Counted from the stretch's first letter, positions 8,751 to 15,107 are shown. The stretch is 16,756 nucleotides of DNA from Candidatus Nitrosopolaris nunavutensis (GCA_002501855.1 DAOM01000169.1:1-16756); one strand, 5' to 3'. Notes: generated by a model not told the origin, from the sequence alone. Numbers and translations: made by a program.

Positions 8751-10015
8751 ATTTCCTCCTCTTTACTGGTTTTTTTCTTCCTCGCCGCAGACATCTTCAC
8801 TTTTGGATTATTATTGTTATTCTCATTGTTACTTTCAGTTGTTCGGGCAGATGATGACCTTCTGTTGAAATCGTCAATTAATTCTTTGAATCTATCAAAA
8901 ACAAATATACAGTCATAAGGTCCTGGAGACGCTTCTGGATGAAATTGGACCGCAATTATCGGTTTAGATTCATGCTCAATTCCCTCTACTGTGTGGTCAT
9001 CTACATTTGAAAACCATACTTTAAAGCCAGTACCGTTTAGGCTCTTAGGCTCAATTCCATAACCATGATTCTGGCTAGTGATGTAAGCACGATCACTTCG
9101 TAAATCTATGCAAGGTTTATTCTGTCCTCGATGACCGAATTTTAATTTGTAGGTATCAGCTCCTGCAGCCAATGCTAGAATCTGGTGTCCAAGACAAATT
9201 CCCAAAGTCGGGACTGATGCCCTGATAAGCTCGCCTGCAGTTTTGATTGCAGTTTTGCAAACTTTTGGATCCCCAGGACCATTGCTAATTACTATGCCCT
9301 TTGGTTTGTGCAACATCACTTCTTCAAAAGATGAATCCCACGGGAGACGCACGACCCTGAAACCTATCCTGAGAATATTACGTATAATGCTGTTTTTTGT
9401 GCCGGTATCCAATAGTACAAGGGTATCCCTTGCTTTATCGCCATATACGCGGGGAATACTTGTCGAAACTTCAGGCATAAAATTTTGTTGACCATACGGC
9501 TGGTTTTTTATAAGGCCAGACAATCTTTTTCGTACGTCAATTTCTGAGTTAGCCGCCACGCCTTCTTGGACAGCCCAAGTACTGATAGCACCCATCATCA
9601 CTCCATTAATTCTCAGTTTCTTCGTAAGTTCTCGAGTATCTATATTACATATTCCTGGAATCCTTTGGTCGTATAGCCATTCATCAAGCGTTTTGACACA
9701 ACTCCAGTGACTTGCTACGACCGATAGGTCTTGAATTATTAAGCCTCTGATTTGGATTCTATCAGATTCAAAGAACCTAGGCAATCCAAATTCGTCAGTG
9801 TCTTCGATACTCGGAACACCATAATTTCCAATTAGTGGATAAGTAAGACATAATATTTGGCCGCGATATGAAGGGTCTGTAAGTGTTTCCGTGTATCCAA
9901 CCATACCCGTGTTAAAAACGACTTCTCCAGCAATATCAGCAGGATACCCGAAACCAATCCCGTCGAATATGCTGCCGTCCTCTATCATGAGCTTGCCTTG
10001 GTCGCCAAAGTACAA
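8729..10015 (-). CDS. carA: Carbamoyl-phosphate synthase small subunit (glutamine amidotransferase)
   Basis: The 428-residue protein hydrolyses glutamine and passes ammonia to CarB. The N-terminal domain contains GEVVFNTGMVGYTETLTDPS (30-49) and GICNIDTRELTKKLR (121-135). The class I amidotransferase domain has the nucleophile C274 in GICLGHQ, with H359 and E361 in FHPEAS completing the triad, and NGPGDP at 245-250. After about residue 385 there is an extra Ser/Asn/Lys-rich tail (ESNNENNNNNPKVK), longer than in bacterial CarA; it also hosts the carB ribosome binding site. The start is TTG at 10013-10015, as the protein then begins at the usual place before the EDGSIFDG strand. It is first in a carA-carB operon. 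Confidence 0.93.
   Translation of the reverse strand: MYFGDQGKLMIEDGSIFDGIGFGYPADIAGEVVFNTGMVGYTETLTDPSYRGQILCLTYPLIGNYGVPSIEDTDEFGLPRFFESDRIQIRGLIIQDLSVVASHWSCVKTLDEWLYDQRIPGICNIDTRELTKKLRINGVMMGAISTWAVQEGVAANSEIDVRKRLSGLIKNQPYGQQNFMPEVSTSIPRVYGDKARDTLVLLDTGTKNSIIRNILRIGFRVVRLPWDSSFEEVMLHKPKGIVISNGPGDPKVCKTAIKTAGELIRASVPTLGICLGHQILALAAGADTYKLKFGHRGQNKPCIDLRSDRAYITSQNHGYGIEPKSLNGTGFKVWFSNVDDHTVEGIEHESKPIIAVQFHPEASPGPYDCIFVFDRFKELIDDFNRRSSSARTTESNNENNNNNPKVKMSAARKKKTSKEEEICQNMKQ
8755..8760 (-). promoter_or_regulatory. Shine-Dalgarno of carB
   Basis: AGGAGG on the minus strand, 4 nt before the TTG at 8750 and inside the last codons of carA. It decides the carB start and implies translational coupling, since the genes overlap by 22 bp. 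Most other genes here look leaderless. Confidence 0.75.
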
Positions 10016-10062
10016 CCGACGAAGTGTTGGAATTTTTGATCGTTAGCAACTTTTCGGGACTA

Positions 10063-10072
10063 CAAATTTAAG
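10063..10072 (-). promoter_or_regulatory. Probable TATA box of carAB
   Basis: Minus-strand CTTAAATTTG about 52 bp before the carA TTG. If used, the transcript would have a leader of roughly 25 nt, unlike the leaderless genes around it. No attenuator or riboswitch is recognisable in 10016-10060. Confidence 0.35.
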
Positions 10073-10254
10073 TTTTGCTCTTGATTTGTATTTCGTTGCT
10101 ATAGTGTCCCATCGTTCGCAACATTTGTCCGATAAACCATGTCATAGAATCTGTCTTGCATCAGTGGGCAAACTCAATTCGCTGACATCACTTGTCAGAT
10201 CCTTATCTCCCTGGTAATTGGGACTGGGGCTTGGCGGAGCGTTCGATCATTAAC

Positions 10255-10265
10255 TAAATATATAC
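10255..10265 (+). promoter_or_regulatory. TATA box of the cupredoxin gene
   Basis: TAAATATATAC centred about 27 bp before the ATG at 10287; no Shine-Dalgarno is present, so the mRNA is probably leaderless. The rest of the divergent intergenic (about 10075-10250) holds nothing I can name. Confidence 0.55.
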
Positions 10266-10286
10266 TAGCTTGATTCACCCACTTGG

Positions 10287-10802
10287 ATGCCAAAAAAAGC
10301 CAAGCGGCAACAGAACGTCAAGAATAGCAAGTTTACATTTTCCAAATATAAATATGCCATAATGATTTTTGTAGGTATCGCAGTAGTTGTCGTAATAGCC
10401 GGCTATTTTGGAATACATTCTTTGATCCCTGTGAATGGGAATACTCCGGCTTTTGCTCCTCCGATAAATACATTTATGAAAGCAAGTCATTCTCCTCAAA
10501 CGGGCTGGCTGTTCACCAGCCAATCTACCGCCGCTTCACGAAGTAATGGCATGGGAGCAGGATTTAACAGCCCGACGATTTTCTTAAAGTATGGTGCGCT
10601 TGACTCGATCCATTTAATCAATGAGGATGCAGATACACGCTCACTCCATAACCTGAATATAGATACATTTAACGTACATACCAAAAGCCTGGGGTATTTT
10701 GAAAGTCAATCCCTCACGTTCATTGCAAATAAAATTGGCACATTTGTTTACTACTGCAACATACATCCGGAAATGAGAGGTCTAATAAAGGTCGAGCAAT
10801 GA
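10287..10802 (+). CDS. Membrane-anchored cupredoxin (blue copper protein)
   Basis: This is a 171-residue protein with a Lys-rich cytoplasmic start, one membrane helix at about 22-43 (AIMIFVGIAVVVVIAGYFGI), a linker and an exported beta-rich domain. The C-terminal YYCNIHPEM supplies C157, H160 and M163, and an upstream SLHNLNID supplies H121. Together these form a type 1 copper site with plastocyanin-like spacing. Small blue-copper proteins are abundant in ammonia-oxidising archaea, where they are thought to replace cytochrome c as electron carriers. A role in respiratory electron transfer on the outer face of the membrane is therefore likely, but the partner is unknown. It is a single gene with its own promoter, divergent from carAB and convergent with rpoK. 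Confidence 0.85.
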   Translation: MPKKAKRQQNVKNSKFTFSKYKYAIMIFVGIAVVVVIAGYFGIHSLIPVNGNTPAFAPPINTFMKASHSPQTGWLFTSQSTAASRSNGMGAGFNSPTIFLKYGALDSIHLINEDADTRSLHNLNIDTFNVHTKSLGYFESQSLTFIANKIGTFVYYCNIHPEMRGLIKVEQ

Positions 10803-10867
10803 TCACTTTTACCATAACTATGAGAATTCATTGATGTAACTGAATTCTATCATATTCTAGACATCTC

Positions 10868-11377
10868 TCAATTCAACCAATCTATCGGGATATCTTGGTA
10901 TACACCGTTAGGTAGAACGCGTCTAATAGATATGGGCAATGCTTTAGCATATAATTCCGCTGTTGCTAGAGAGATTGAATCTCTTACCTCTTGGGGTACT
11001 CTAATAAACGCCGGCGCTCCCATAGAAAGCTGTAAAGACCTGGCACCTGTGATCCTTGCCTTTTCAAACCTCGTAATGCGTGCCGGTCCGACTAAAACTT
11101 GAGTGCCATTAGGGATAATCTCCTTGAGTGCGAATTCAACTTCAGCATAGGTCACAACTTCATCTTCAGGGCGGCTCGATTTCTTGACTGGAGTATCTTC
11201 TAATTGTACCTGAGCTTTTTCGAGTGTAGCATCATGTTTGACGGCTATTTTTTTCAAGGCCGTGGGGACATCTCGCCGGCTACGGCTCTTTTTCGTAGTA
11301 TCGTCTGTCCCCTTAGAAGTTTTAGTTTTAAACTTTTTGGAAGAGGTCTTTTGATTTGAAGAATGTTTAACCACCAA
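10868..11377 (-). CDS. rpoK: DNA-directed RNA polymerase subunit K (Rpb6/omega homologue)
   Basis: The C-terminal ~85 residues match Rpb6/RpoK: ITRFEKARITGARSLQLSMG, then APAFI, and LPISIRRVLPNGVYQDIP near the end. This subunit helps assembly and stability of RNA polymerase by clamping the largest subunit. The preceding ~85 residues are a Lys/Ser/Thr-rich extension not found in short archaeal RpoK proteins and probably disordered. An ORF can begin at TTG 11395, but that codon lies inside the TATA-like region (11397-11406). The TTG at 11375-11377 (or the adjacent GTG) lies about 25 bp downstream of it and avoids an odd LSFFFLVV start, so I choose 11377 with a leaderless mRNA. Confidence 0.85.
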   Translation of the reverse strand: MVVKHSSNQKTSSKKFKTKTSKGTDDTTKKSRSRRDVPTALKKIAVKHDATLEKAQVQLEDTPVKKSSRPEDEVVTYAEVEFALKEIIPNGTQVLVGPARITRFEKARITGARSLQLSMGAPAFIRVPQEVRDSISLATAELYAKALPISIRRVLPNGVYQDIPIDWLN

Positions 11378-11396
11378 GAAAAAAAAGGATAACAAT

Positions 11397-11406
11397 TATA
11401 TAATTA
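11397..11406 (-). promoter_or_regulatory. TATA box of rpoK
   Basis: Minus-strand TAATTATATA, about 25 bp before the TTG at 11377. It supports the shorter rpoK start. Confidence 0.45.
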
Positions 11407-11594
11407 AATGTTGCGAATTTTTCAATGTCCAGTCAATTAAATCTTCCCATTTCAGGCAGTTTGGGTTAAGGTGAAATAAGTTCAGCACGGTTTCAAGGAT
11501 ACCTCTTATTATAGAGATATCAAATAAGGGAGTCATCGAGTGCGAAATTATTCGCCATCTTTCCCCGATCACAGCTAAGATTATTTTAAGAGGT

Positions 11595-11858
11595 TTGCCT
11601 CTGAAGGACAGGATTCATAGACTGGGAGAAAATTTAGTATATATAGAGACAGGGTTAACGATCGGAGCAGAGAAACAACGATCTCGATTTAAACGTGGAG
11701 AGATGGCCTACTTAACGTCTAACGGTTCCGTATGTATTTTCGTTAATGATTCTGCACCAATATCTGCTATGAATCCGATAGGGGTAGTTAAATCCAACCT
11801 GCATTTAGCAGAATCGGCGCAAACAGGAGCCGTAATGATACTACGGCATATTAATTAA
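11595..11858 (+). CDS. Cyclophilin-like fold protein (TM1367/DUF369 type); start uncertain
   Basis: The segment FKRGEMAYLTSNGSVCIFV, then NPIGVVK and a closing AVMILRHIN, follows the cyclophilin-like pattern (GEVAYWPPGxAxCIFFG ... NVIGK) of small TM1367-like proteins, whose function is not established. From the first canonical start, TTG 11595, the product is 87 residues, shorter than the ~120 usual. The same frame is open back to 11475 and encodes IIEISNKGVIECEIIRHLS, then PITAKIILRG, which fits the missing first strands and helix. No ATG, GTG or TTG occurs in that extension; an ATA at 11499 or ATT at 11508 sits where a start would be expected. The gene is convergent with S25e and their stop codons overlap. 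Confidence 0.6.
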   Translation: MPLKDRIHRLGENLVYIETGLTIGAEKQRSRFKRGEMAYLTSNGSVCIFVNDSAPISAMNPIGVVKSNLHLAESAQTGAVMILRHIN

Positions 11859-12187
11859 ACCTGCTCAATCAACTGGTATACTCTGTGGCCGCTATAACCA
11901 CCAACACTTTTAACTATGCCCTTTGCTTCGAGTGATTTGATATATGCGTTAGCTACAGAAATTTTTACGCCCGCAGCTCTTGCTACACCTTGAATCGTAA
12001 TAGCTTTCATACTCTGTATAGCTCTCCTACCTTGTGTATCCTCCACCAAAACCGAGAGCTTTTGTTTTTGCTGGACTTTTCCTAAAGCCTTCTTGGTCTC
12101 TTCCTTTTTTGCAGGTTTATCTCCGTCATGACCAGAGGCTGGAGAAGATTTTTCAGATCCCAACGGTTTTTTCTTACTGCCGCCCAT
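11855..12187 (-). CDS. rps25e: 30S ribosomal protein S25e
   Basis: The protein has a Lys-rich N-terminal arm (MGGSKKKPLGSEKSS) and a C-terminal winged helix containing ITIQGVARAAGVKISVANAY, then IKSLEAKGIVKSVGGYSGHR, the standard S25e signature. It is a small-subunit protein found in archaea and eukaryotes. A longer reading from ATG 12211 exists, but the ATG at 12185-12187 is preferred: it gives the usual MGG start, and the TATA box at 12210-12219 lies about 27 bp upstream, which would leave the longer start outside the transcript. That makes 110 residues. Its TAA overlaps the stop codon of the convergent cyclophilin-like gene. Confidence 0.9.
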   Translation of the reverse strand: MGGSKKKPLGSEKSSPASGHDGDKPAKKEETKKALGKVQQKQKLSVLVEDTQGRRAIQSMKAITIQGVARAAGVKISVANAYIKSLEAKGIVKSVGGYSGHRVYQLIEQV

Positions 12188-12209
12188 ACTAACTGTATAT
12201 ATCTGTCGC

Positions 12210-12219
12210 ATTTTATAAG
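12210..12219 (-). promoter_or_regulatory. TATA box of rps25e
   Basis: Minus-strand TTATAAAATG, about 27 bp before the chosen ATG at 12187. Confidence 0.5.
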
Positions 12220-12332
12220 TTGTGCTCCAGTTTTGATACCGCCCACCTCCTCCTCCTTTACCAAACTCCGGACGCTTTAAGTTAGTTAGGTTTAGGTTAG
12301 CAGCACTGGTAATCCAATTCTAAATAATAATG

Positions 12333-12360
12333 CAGTAAAGATCAAGGGTCTTTATTACTG
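12333..12360. terminator. Imperfect hairpin at the end of the DHH gene
   Basis: CAGTAAAGA and TCTTTATTACTG form an imperfect stem with a loop at about 12342-12348, covering the stop codon of the DHH phosphoesterase. It could end that transcript or protect its 3' end. No long T tract follows on either strand, so the role is tentative. Confidence 0.3.
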
Positions 12361-13347
12361 TGCAACAACTCGATCCAAAAGATATATGAATTGATTGAGT
12401 TTTTCTCTTGGGACCACTGCCCCACATGCTTTTTCGTGTCCTCCGCCGCTTCCACCTATTTCTGAACTAATCTGATTTACCACTCTTCCTAGATGCACTT
12501 TACAGGATTTGTTGCCACGTATAGAAAAAATATAGGAATCAATTTCGTCTTTTAACTTATAGACCATTGCAACTGGCTTTTCTGAGATACCCAAAACAAA
12601 GTTGACAATCATACTGGCAGATAGTGCCGAATTATTTTGCGCATACGCAATGTTATCGGATTTAGTTATAGATCCTTCTATTTTCTTAATAGCATCGGAA
12701 ACCTTTCGGGCGTATCTTTCTGCTATGGTGAAACCACCTTCTATATCGTGAGGATATTTCATACCTGAAAGGAAATTGACAAGCTCAATTAGAAACTCGT
12801 CGTCATGCTGTTTAGCCGAGATCATATAGGAAAGCACAGTAGATTCCAACATTAGAAATTGCCTATCATATCGCGATACGATGGCAGAAGCGATAGGCTT
12901 ATTTTCCATATAGTCGGTCAATGAACTAGCAGCAGCAAAAAAAGCAGCATGTGGCTTTAATTTCTTTTTGAATTTATTGTATATTTGTACACTGCTGCAT
13001 TCTTCAACTGAGTGAATCAGCAATACTCCTATTTTCTTTAGTGCGATAATGCTCTCTCGATTTATGTCATGATGATCAATATATGTGACCTTAGCACCAT
13101 TTGAGATAATTTTACCGACTATATCTACAAATTCTCCCTCATTTTTTTTACTCAAACCCAAGTCGCTAACAAAAATTCGATCAAGTTTAGGTAAAAAGTC
13201 AGCAGCAGCCAGTTTATCGAGGGTAGAGATAATATTAGGGTAATCGACCAAGATGATAGTTTTAGCATTAAACGCAGCCTTGATCAATACAGCAGATAAT
13301 ATACCATCGACATCCTCTTTATGTGATAGGCACGCTGTTGTAGACAT
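12355..13347 (-). CDS. DHH/DHHA1 family phosphoesterase (RecJ/NrnA-like)
   Basis: The 330-residue protein has the two-domain DHH layout. Motif I is HKEDVDG (9-15), motif II is VSDLGLS (60-66) and motif III is DHH (91-93), together binding two Mn/Mg ions. The C-terminal DHHA1 nucleic-acid-binding domain closes with SGGGHEKACGA (about 300-310). The family includes RecJ-type exonucleases, nanoRNases and cyclic-dinucleotide phosphodiesterases. Without RecJ-specific extra domains I cannot choose, though nanoRNase- or archaeal RecJ-like 5' exonuclease activity is plausible. The ATG at 13345-13347 is preceded by a TATA-like box at 13373-13382 (minus strand CTATAAATTT), again suggesting a leaderless mRNA. 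It is transcribed toward rps25e with a 143-bp gap. Confidence 0.88.
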   Translation of the reverse strand: MSTTACLSHKEDVDGILSAVLIKAAFNAKTIILVDYPNIISTLDKLAAADFLPKLDRIFVSDLGLSKKNEGEFVDIVGKIISNGAKVTYIDHHDINRESIIALKKIGVLLIHSVEECSSVQIYNKFKKKLKPHAAFFAAASSLTDYMENKPIASAIVSRYDRQFLMLESTVLSYMISAKQHDDEFLIELVNFLSGMKYPHDIEGGFTIAERYARKVSDAIKKIEGSITKSDNIAYAQNNSALSASMIVNFVLGISEKPVAMVYKLKDEIDSYIFSIRGNKSCKVHLGRVVNQISSEIGGSGGGHEKACGAVVPREKLNQFIYLLDRVVAQ

Positions 13348-13372
13348 CTTTTGGTTTCATACAAAAATTCCT

Positions 13373-13382
13373 AAATTTATAG
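13373..13382 (-). promoter_or_regulatory. TATA box of the DHH phosphoesterase gene
   Basis: Minus-strand CTATAAATTT centred about 30 bp before the ATG. Confidence 0.5.
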
Positions 13383-13502
13383 TATTTGAAACTACATATT
13401 TAGTCATTTACTGATTTATTTCCTCAAAAATATGTTCGGAAACAGATCATATAATTCTATATGCTCTATTGATTAGTGGCGTTAAGGAAAATAAAAAGTT
13501 AA

Positions 13503-13694
13503 CTAACCGCTAGGCACGTTTTCGAAATCGAGTCGTATTGAGCTATTAGCGGGATTACATTCAAGATGCGTATCGAGTTCTCCTTTAAGCTTATTCATTC
13601 GTCTAACAATCTCTTGAAGATTCCGTCCACTTATCTGGAAATAATAATACCTTTGAGAAGTTTCATCTCCTGGCATATATTGGACTGTAGCCAA
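13503..13694 (-). CDS. Small hypothetical protein, 63 residues
   Basis: I do not recognise a family. The product is soluble, starts ATVQYMPGDETSQRYYYFQI, has an amphipathic helix in the middle (RNLQEIVRRMNKLKGEL) and ends in a strand-like IRLDFENVPSG. That could make a compact beta-alpha-beta fold. The TTG at 13692-13694 has a TATA-like box (minus strand CTATTTATGC, 13721-13730) about 31 bp upstream, and codon use looks like that of its neighbours, which supports a real gene. An internal ATG (MPGDE) is an alternative start. It is on the same strand as the DHH gene but 155 bp away with separate promoters. Confidence 0.55.
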   Translation of the reverse strand: MATVQYMPGDETSQRYYYFQISGRNLQEIVRRMNKLKGELDTHLECNPANSSIRLDFENVPSG

Positions 13695-13774
13695 AATGGC
13701 TGACTTTTAGTCGGCATAACGCATAAATAGTCATTTCTGTGTCTCGTCCAAATATTAAATCGCTGTCGCAATAG

Positions 13775-13951
13775 TCATTTCTTGCCACATAGCCTTACCT
13801 CTTGAACTGCGTGGCCTAATCCTGGACAAAAATCATTATCCCACACTAAAAATATACAACATACACGGCATCTTTTCTCTCCATTAAGATAACGATACCC
13901 ACGAACTCCTTTAACAGCTTCGTGGTGGATACAGATACCTTTACAGCTCAT
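13775..13951 (-). CDS. Small Cys-rich (zinc-ribbon-like) protein, 58 residues
   Basis: An ATG at 13949-13951 opens 58 codons ending at TGA 13775-13777. The protein starts MSCKGICIHHEAVKGVRGYR and contains YLNGEKRCRVCCIFLVWDN, then FCPGLGHAV. This matches my memory of short thaumarchaeal proteins of the pattern CKGIC...Y..G.KRC..CE.F..WDG..CPCCG, which have two Cys pairs for zinc. Here the second pair is incomplete (CPGLG instead of CPCCG), so metal binding may use H47 or be weakened. An AT-rich box (GTAAAATAAG, about 13968-13978) lies 20-25 bp upstream. The function is unknown; regulatory or nucleic-acid binding is a guess. Confidence 0.6.
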   Translation of the reverse strand: MSCKGICIHHEAVKGVRGYRYLNGEKRCRVCCIFLVWDNDFCPGLGHAVQEVRLCGKK

Positions 13952-14012
13952 TTCTATGATTTCCGCAACTTATTTTACTTCAAAATGCTGTTTCATTTCT
14001 TAATACGAAACA

Positions 14013-14270
14013 TCATTGCCAGTCATAACCCAACTCCACGAATTTTGGTTTACCTAGCAAATCGCTGGGTCCGTTTCCAAGTATTGTGAAGGTTGCTCTC
14101 TTTCCTGTATTTAGGGACTGTAGACTGTCTGTGTAACCGTAAGTTACTCCAATCAGTTTATGTGTTGAATCATATCAATGCGCCGTTATCTTCAGGTTTT
14201 GCATAGTGGCATTGCCATTGTTAACCACTTCACCTTTAATGTAGTAGTTTCCTTTCGAGTCGAGTTCCTG
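14013..14270 (-). pseudogene. C-terminal FxLYD-like domain of an exported protein, broken by TGA
   Basis: The minus strand reads ELDSKGNYYIKGEVVNNGNA, then TMQNLKITAH, an in-frame TGA at 14175-14177, then YDSTHKLIGVTYGYTDSLQS and NTGKRATFTIL, ending KFVELGYDWQ and TGA at 14013-14015. The pattern GEVVNNGNATMQNLKI...YD...LIG..Y resembles the FxLYD beta-sandwich domain common on archaeal exported proteins. The frame stays the same on both sides of the TGA, so the lesion is a single nonsense change. Upstream the domain stops where the tRNA fragment begins (14268-14308), so signal peptide and N-terminus are missing. I infer a gene truncated by recombination and then decayed. Confidence 0.6.
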
Positions 14271-14308
14271 TTAACGCAGGAATCGTGGGTTCAAATCCCA
14301 CACCCAAG
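14268..14308 (+). tRNA. 3' half of a tRNA-Asn (GTT), fragment
   Basis: The bases fit tRNA positions 32-72 without gaps: loop CTGTTAA (14268-14274, anticodon GTT), 3' anticodon stem CGCAG, five variable bases GAATC, a perfect T arm GTGGG-TTCAAAT-CCCAC (14285-14301) and a 3' acceptor strand ACCCAAG (14302-14308). No matching 5' half (acceptor CTTGGGT, D arm, CTGCG) occurs upstream, where a protein-coding remnant abuts instead. It is therefore a fragment, not a functional tRNA. Archaeal integrases commonly use tRNA 3' halves starting at the anticodon loop as attachment sites, so this is a candidate att scar. Confidence 0.65.
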
Positions 14309-14318
14309 TTGTAAATAG

Positions 14319-14335
14319 GCTGAATTTTATTCAGC
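14319..14335. other. Perfect 7-bp hairpin beside the tRNA fragment
   Basis: GCTGAAT-TTT-ATTCAGC forms a perfect stem 10 nt after the acceptor strand. No T tract follows, so it may be a terminator relic or a recombination-related structure. Confidence 0.35.
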
Positions 14336-14339
14336 AAAA

Positions 14340-14533
14340 CCCTTAACTGATAAGTAATTTCTTTCTTGCTGTCTGTTAATATTATTCATAACTTGCTATT
14401 TTCCTTGAACAAACGAATTGCAGGTTCTTCAACTAAGGAAGTAGCAGTCGTATTCTTTTTCAAAGCTAGGATAAAGCTGCTACATACCAGTTTCTTTGAT
14501 TATGTCCTATTCAAATTGCATAATCGAATCATT
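14340..14533. other. Stretch without a supportable gene
   Basis: A plus-strand frame of 66 residues (14366-14566) is AT-rich and looks like noise. On the minus strand a coding-like piece (ALKKNTTATSLVEEPAIRLF, then KENSKL and stop) follows an in-frame TAA. It may be a gene remnant but I cannot assign it. Confidence 0.3.
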
Positions 14534-15016
14534 TCATGGTTGCAAAATATATTTGCCATATTTTAGCTTTACAAAGTTTGCGTAGTCTTGAATATTTTTT
14601 GCGAACTCTCTGTCCAATTCTTTATTTCTAAAACCTTCTAATTTCTTGATATAGTTCGTTGTCTCATGAATCAATGCTTCATACCTATCCGTGAATCTCG
14701 GGTTAGAAGCTCCTTCTGGACTATTTGCCTTTTGAGAGAACTTTTGCTTTTCTATATTTGCAATTTCATTCAATAAATCTAAGGAAGTGTCTTCAATTTC
14801 ATGACTGAATCCAATAATGTCATGATAAATCTTCTCCTGAGGATTATGTTCTATTCTTGTTTTGACCAAAATATAATATCACTTTATGATTTTTTCGAAT
14901 ACTTGAGCGAGTTGATTTAGTGACCCAACGTAATACTCACTCCTTTCCAAAAACTTTGCTACTTTCAGGTTATTTTCTGCAAATTCGAAGAAGCTGCATG
15001 CTAGATCAGTATTCAC
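14534..15016 (-). pseudogene. HEPN-like protein gene interrupted by an in-frame TGA
   Basis: From GTG 15014-15016 the frame encodes 45 residues, including FFEFAENNLKVAKFLERSEY and NQLAQVFEKIIK, then TGA at 14879-14881. The same frame continues YYILVKTRIEHNPQEKIYHD, then IIGFSHEIEDTSLDLLNEI and on to TGA at 14534, for 161 codons in all. The helix pattern (A..NL..A..L, then Q..Q.FEK.IK, then a later HD/GxxH) resembles HEPN domains, a fold common in RNases of toxin-antitoxin and defence systems. The canonical RxxxxH is not obvious, so activity is doubtful. The divergent neighbour at 15108 is a paralogue, and the TGA aligns with its TGC (Cys). A TTG at 14869 could restart translation of a 111-residue C-terminal piece. 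Confidence 0.5.
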
Positions 15017-15107
15017 TTAACTGATATACTGTTCAGATTATAAAAATCGTAATGATGGAGTATAAATTTGATAAACATAATATTTGTGAGGTCGATATGT
15101 TATCTCA
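15017..15107. promoter_or_regulatory. Divergent promoter between the two HEPN-like genes
   Basis: Back-to-back TATA-like boxes: minus strand ATTTTTATAATC (15036-15047), about 26 bp before the GTG at 15016, and plus strand CATAATATTTG (15075-15085), about 28 bp before the TTG at 15108. Both genes would be leaderless and share a 91-bp control region, which would allow common repression. Confidence 0.4.

Noticed and set aside
12260..12300. Telomere-like TTAGGTTTAGG repeats between rps25e and the DHH gene
   Set aside because: Only a few imperfect copies inside a circular-type archaeal chromosome; probably simple-sequence noise.
14366..14566. Plus-strand 66-residue frame
   Set aside because: AT-rich, Phe/Leu/Ile-dominated sequence without promoter or family; it overlaps the end of the HEPN-like gene.
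14013..15016. A changed genetic code in which TGA is read as an amino acid
   Set aside because: TGA is the natural end of scpA, the phosphoesterase, carB and the cupredoxin at family-typical lengths, and the NDT lesion is a TAG.
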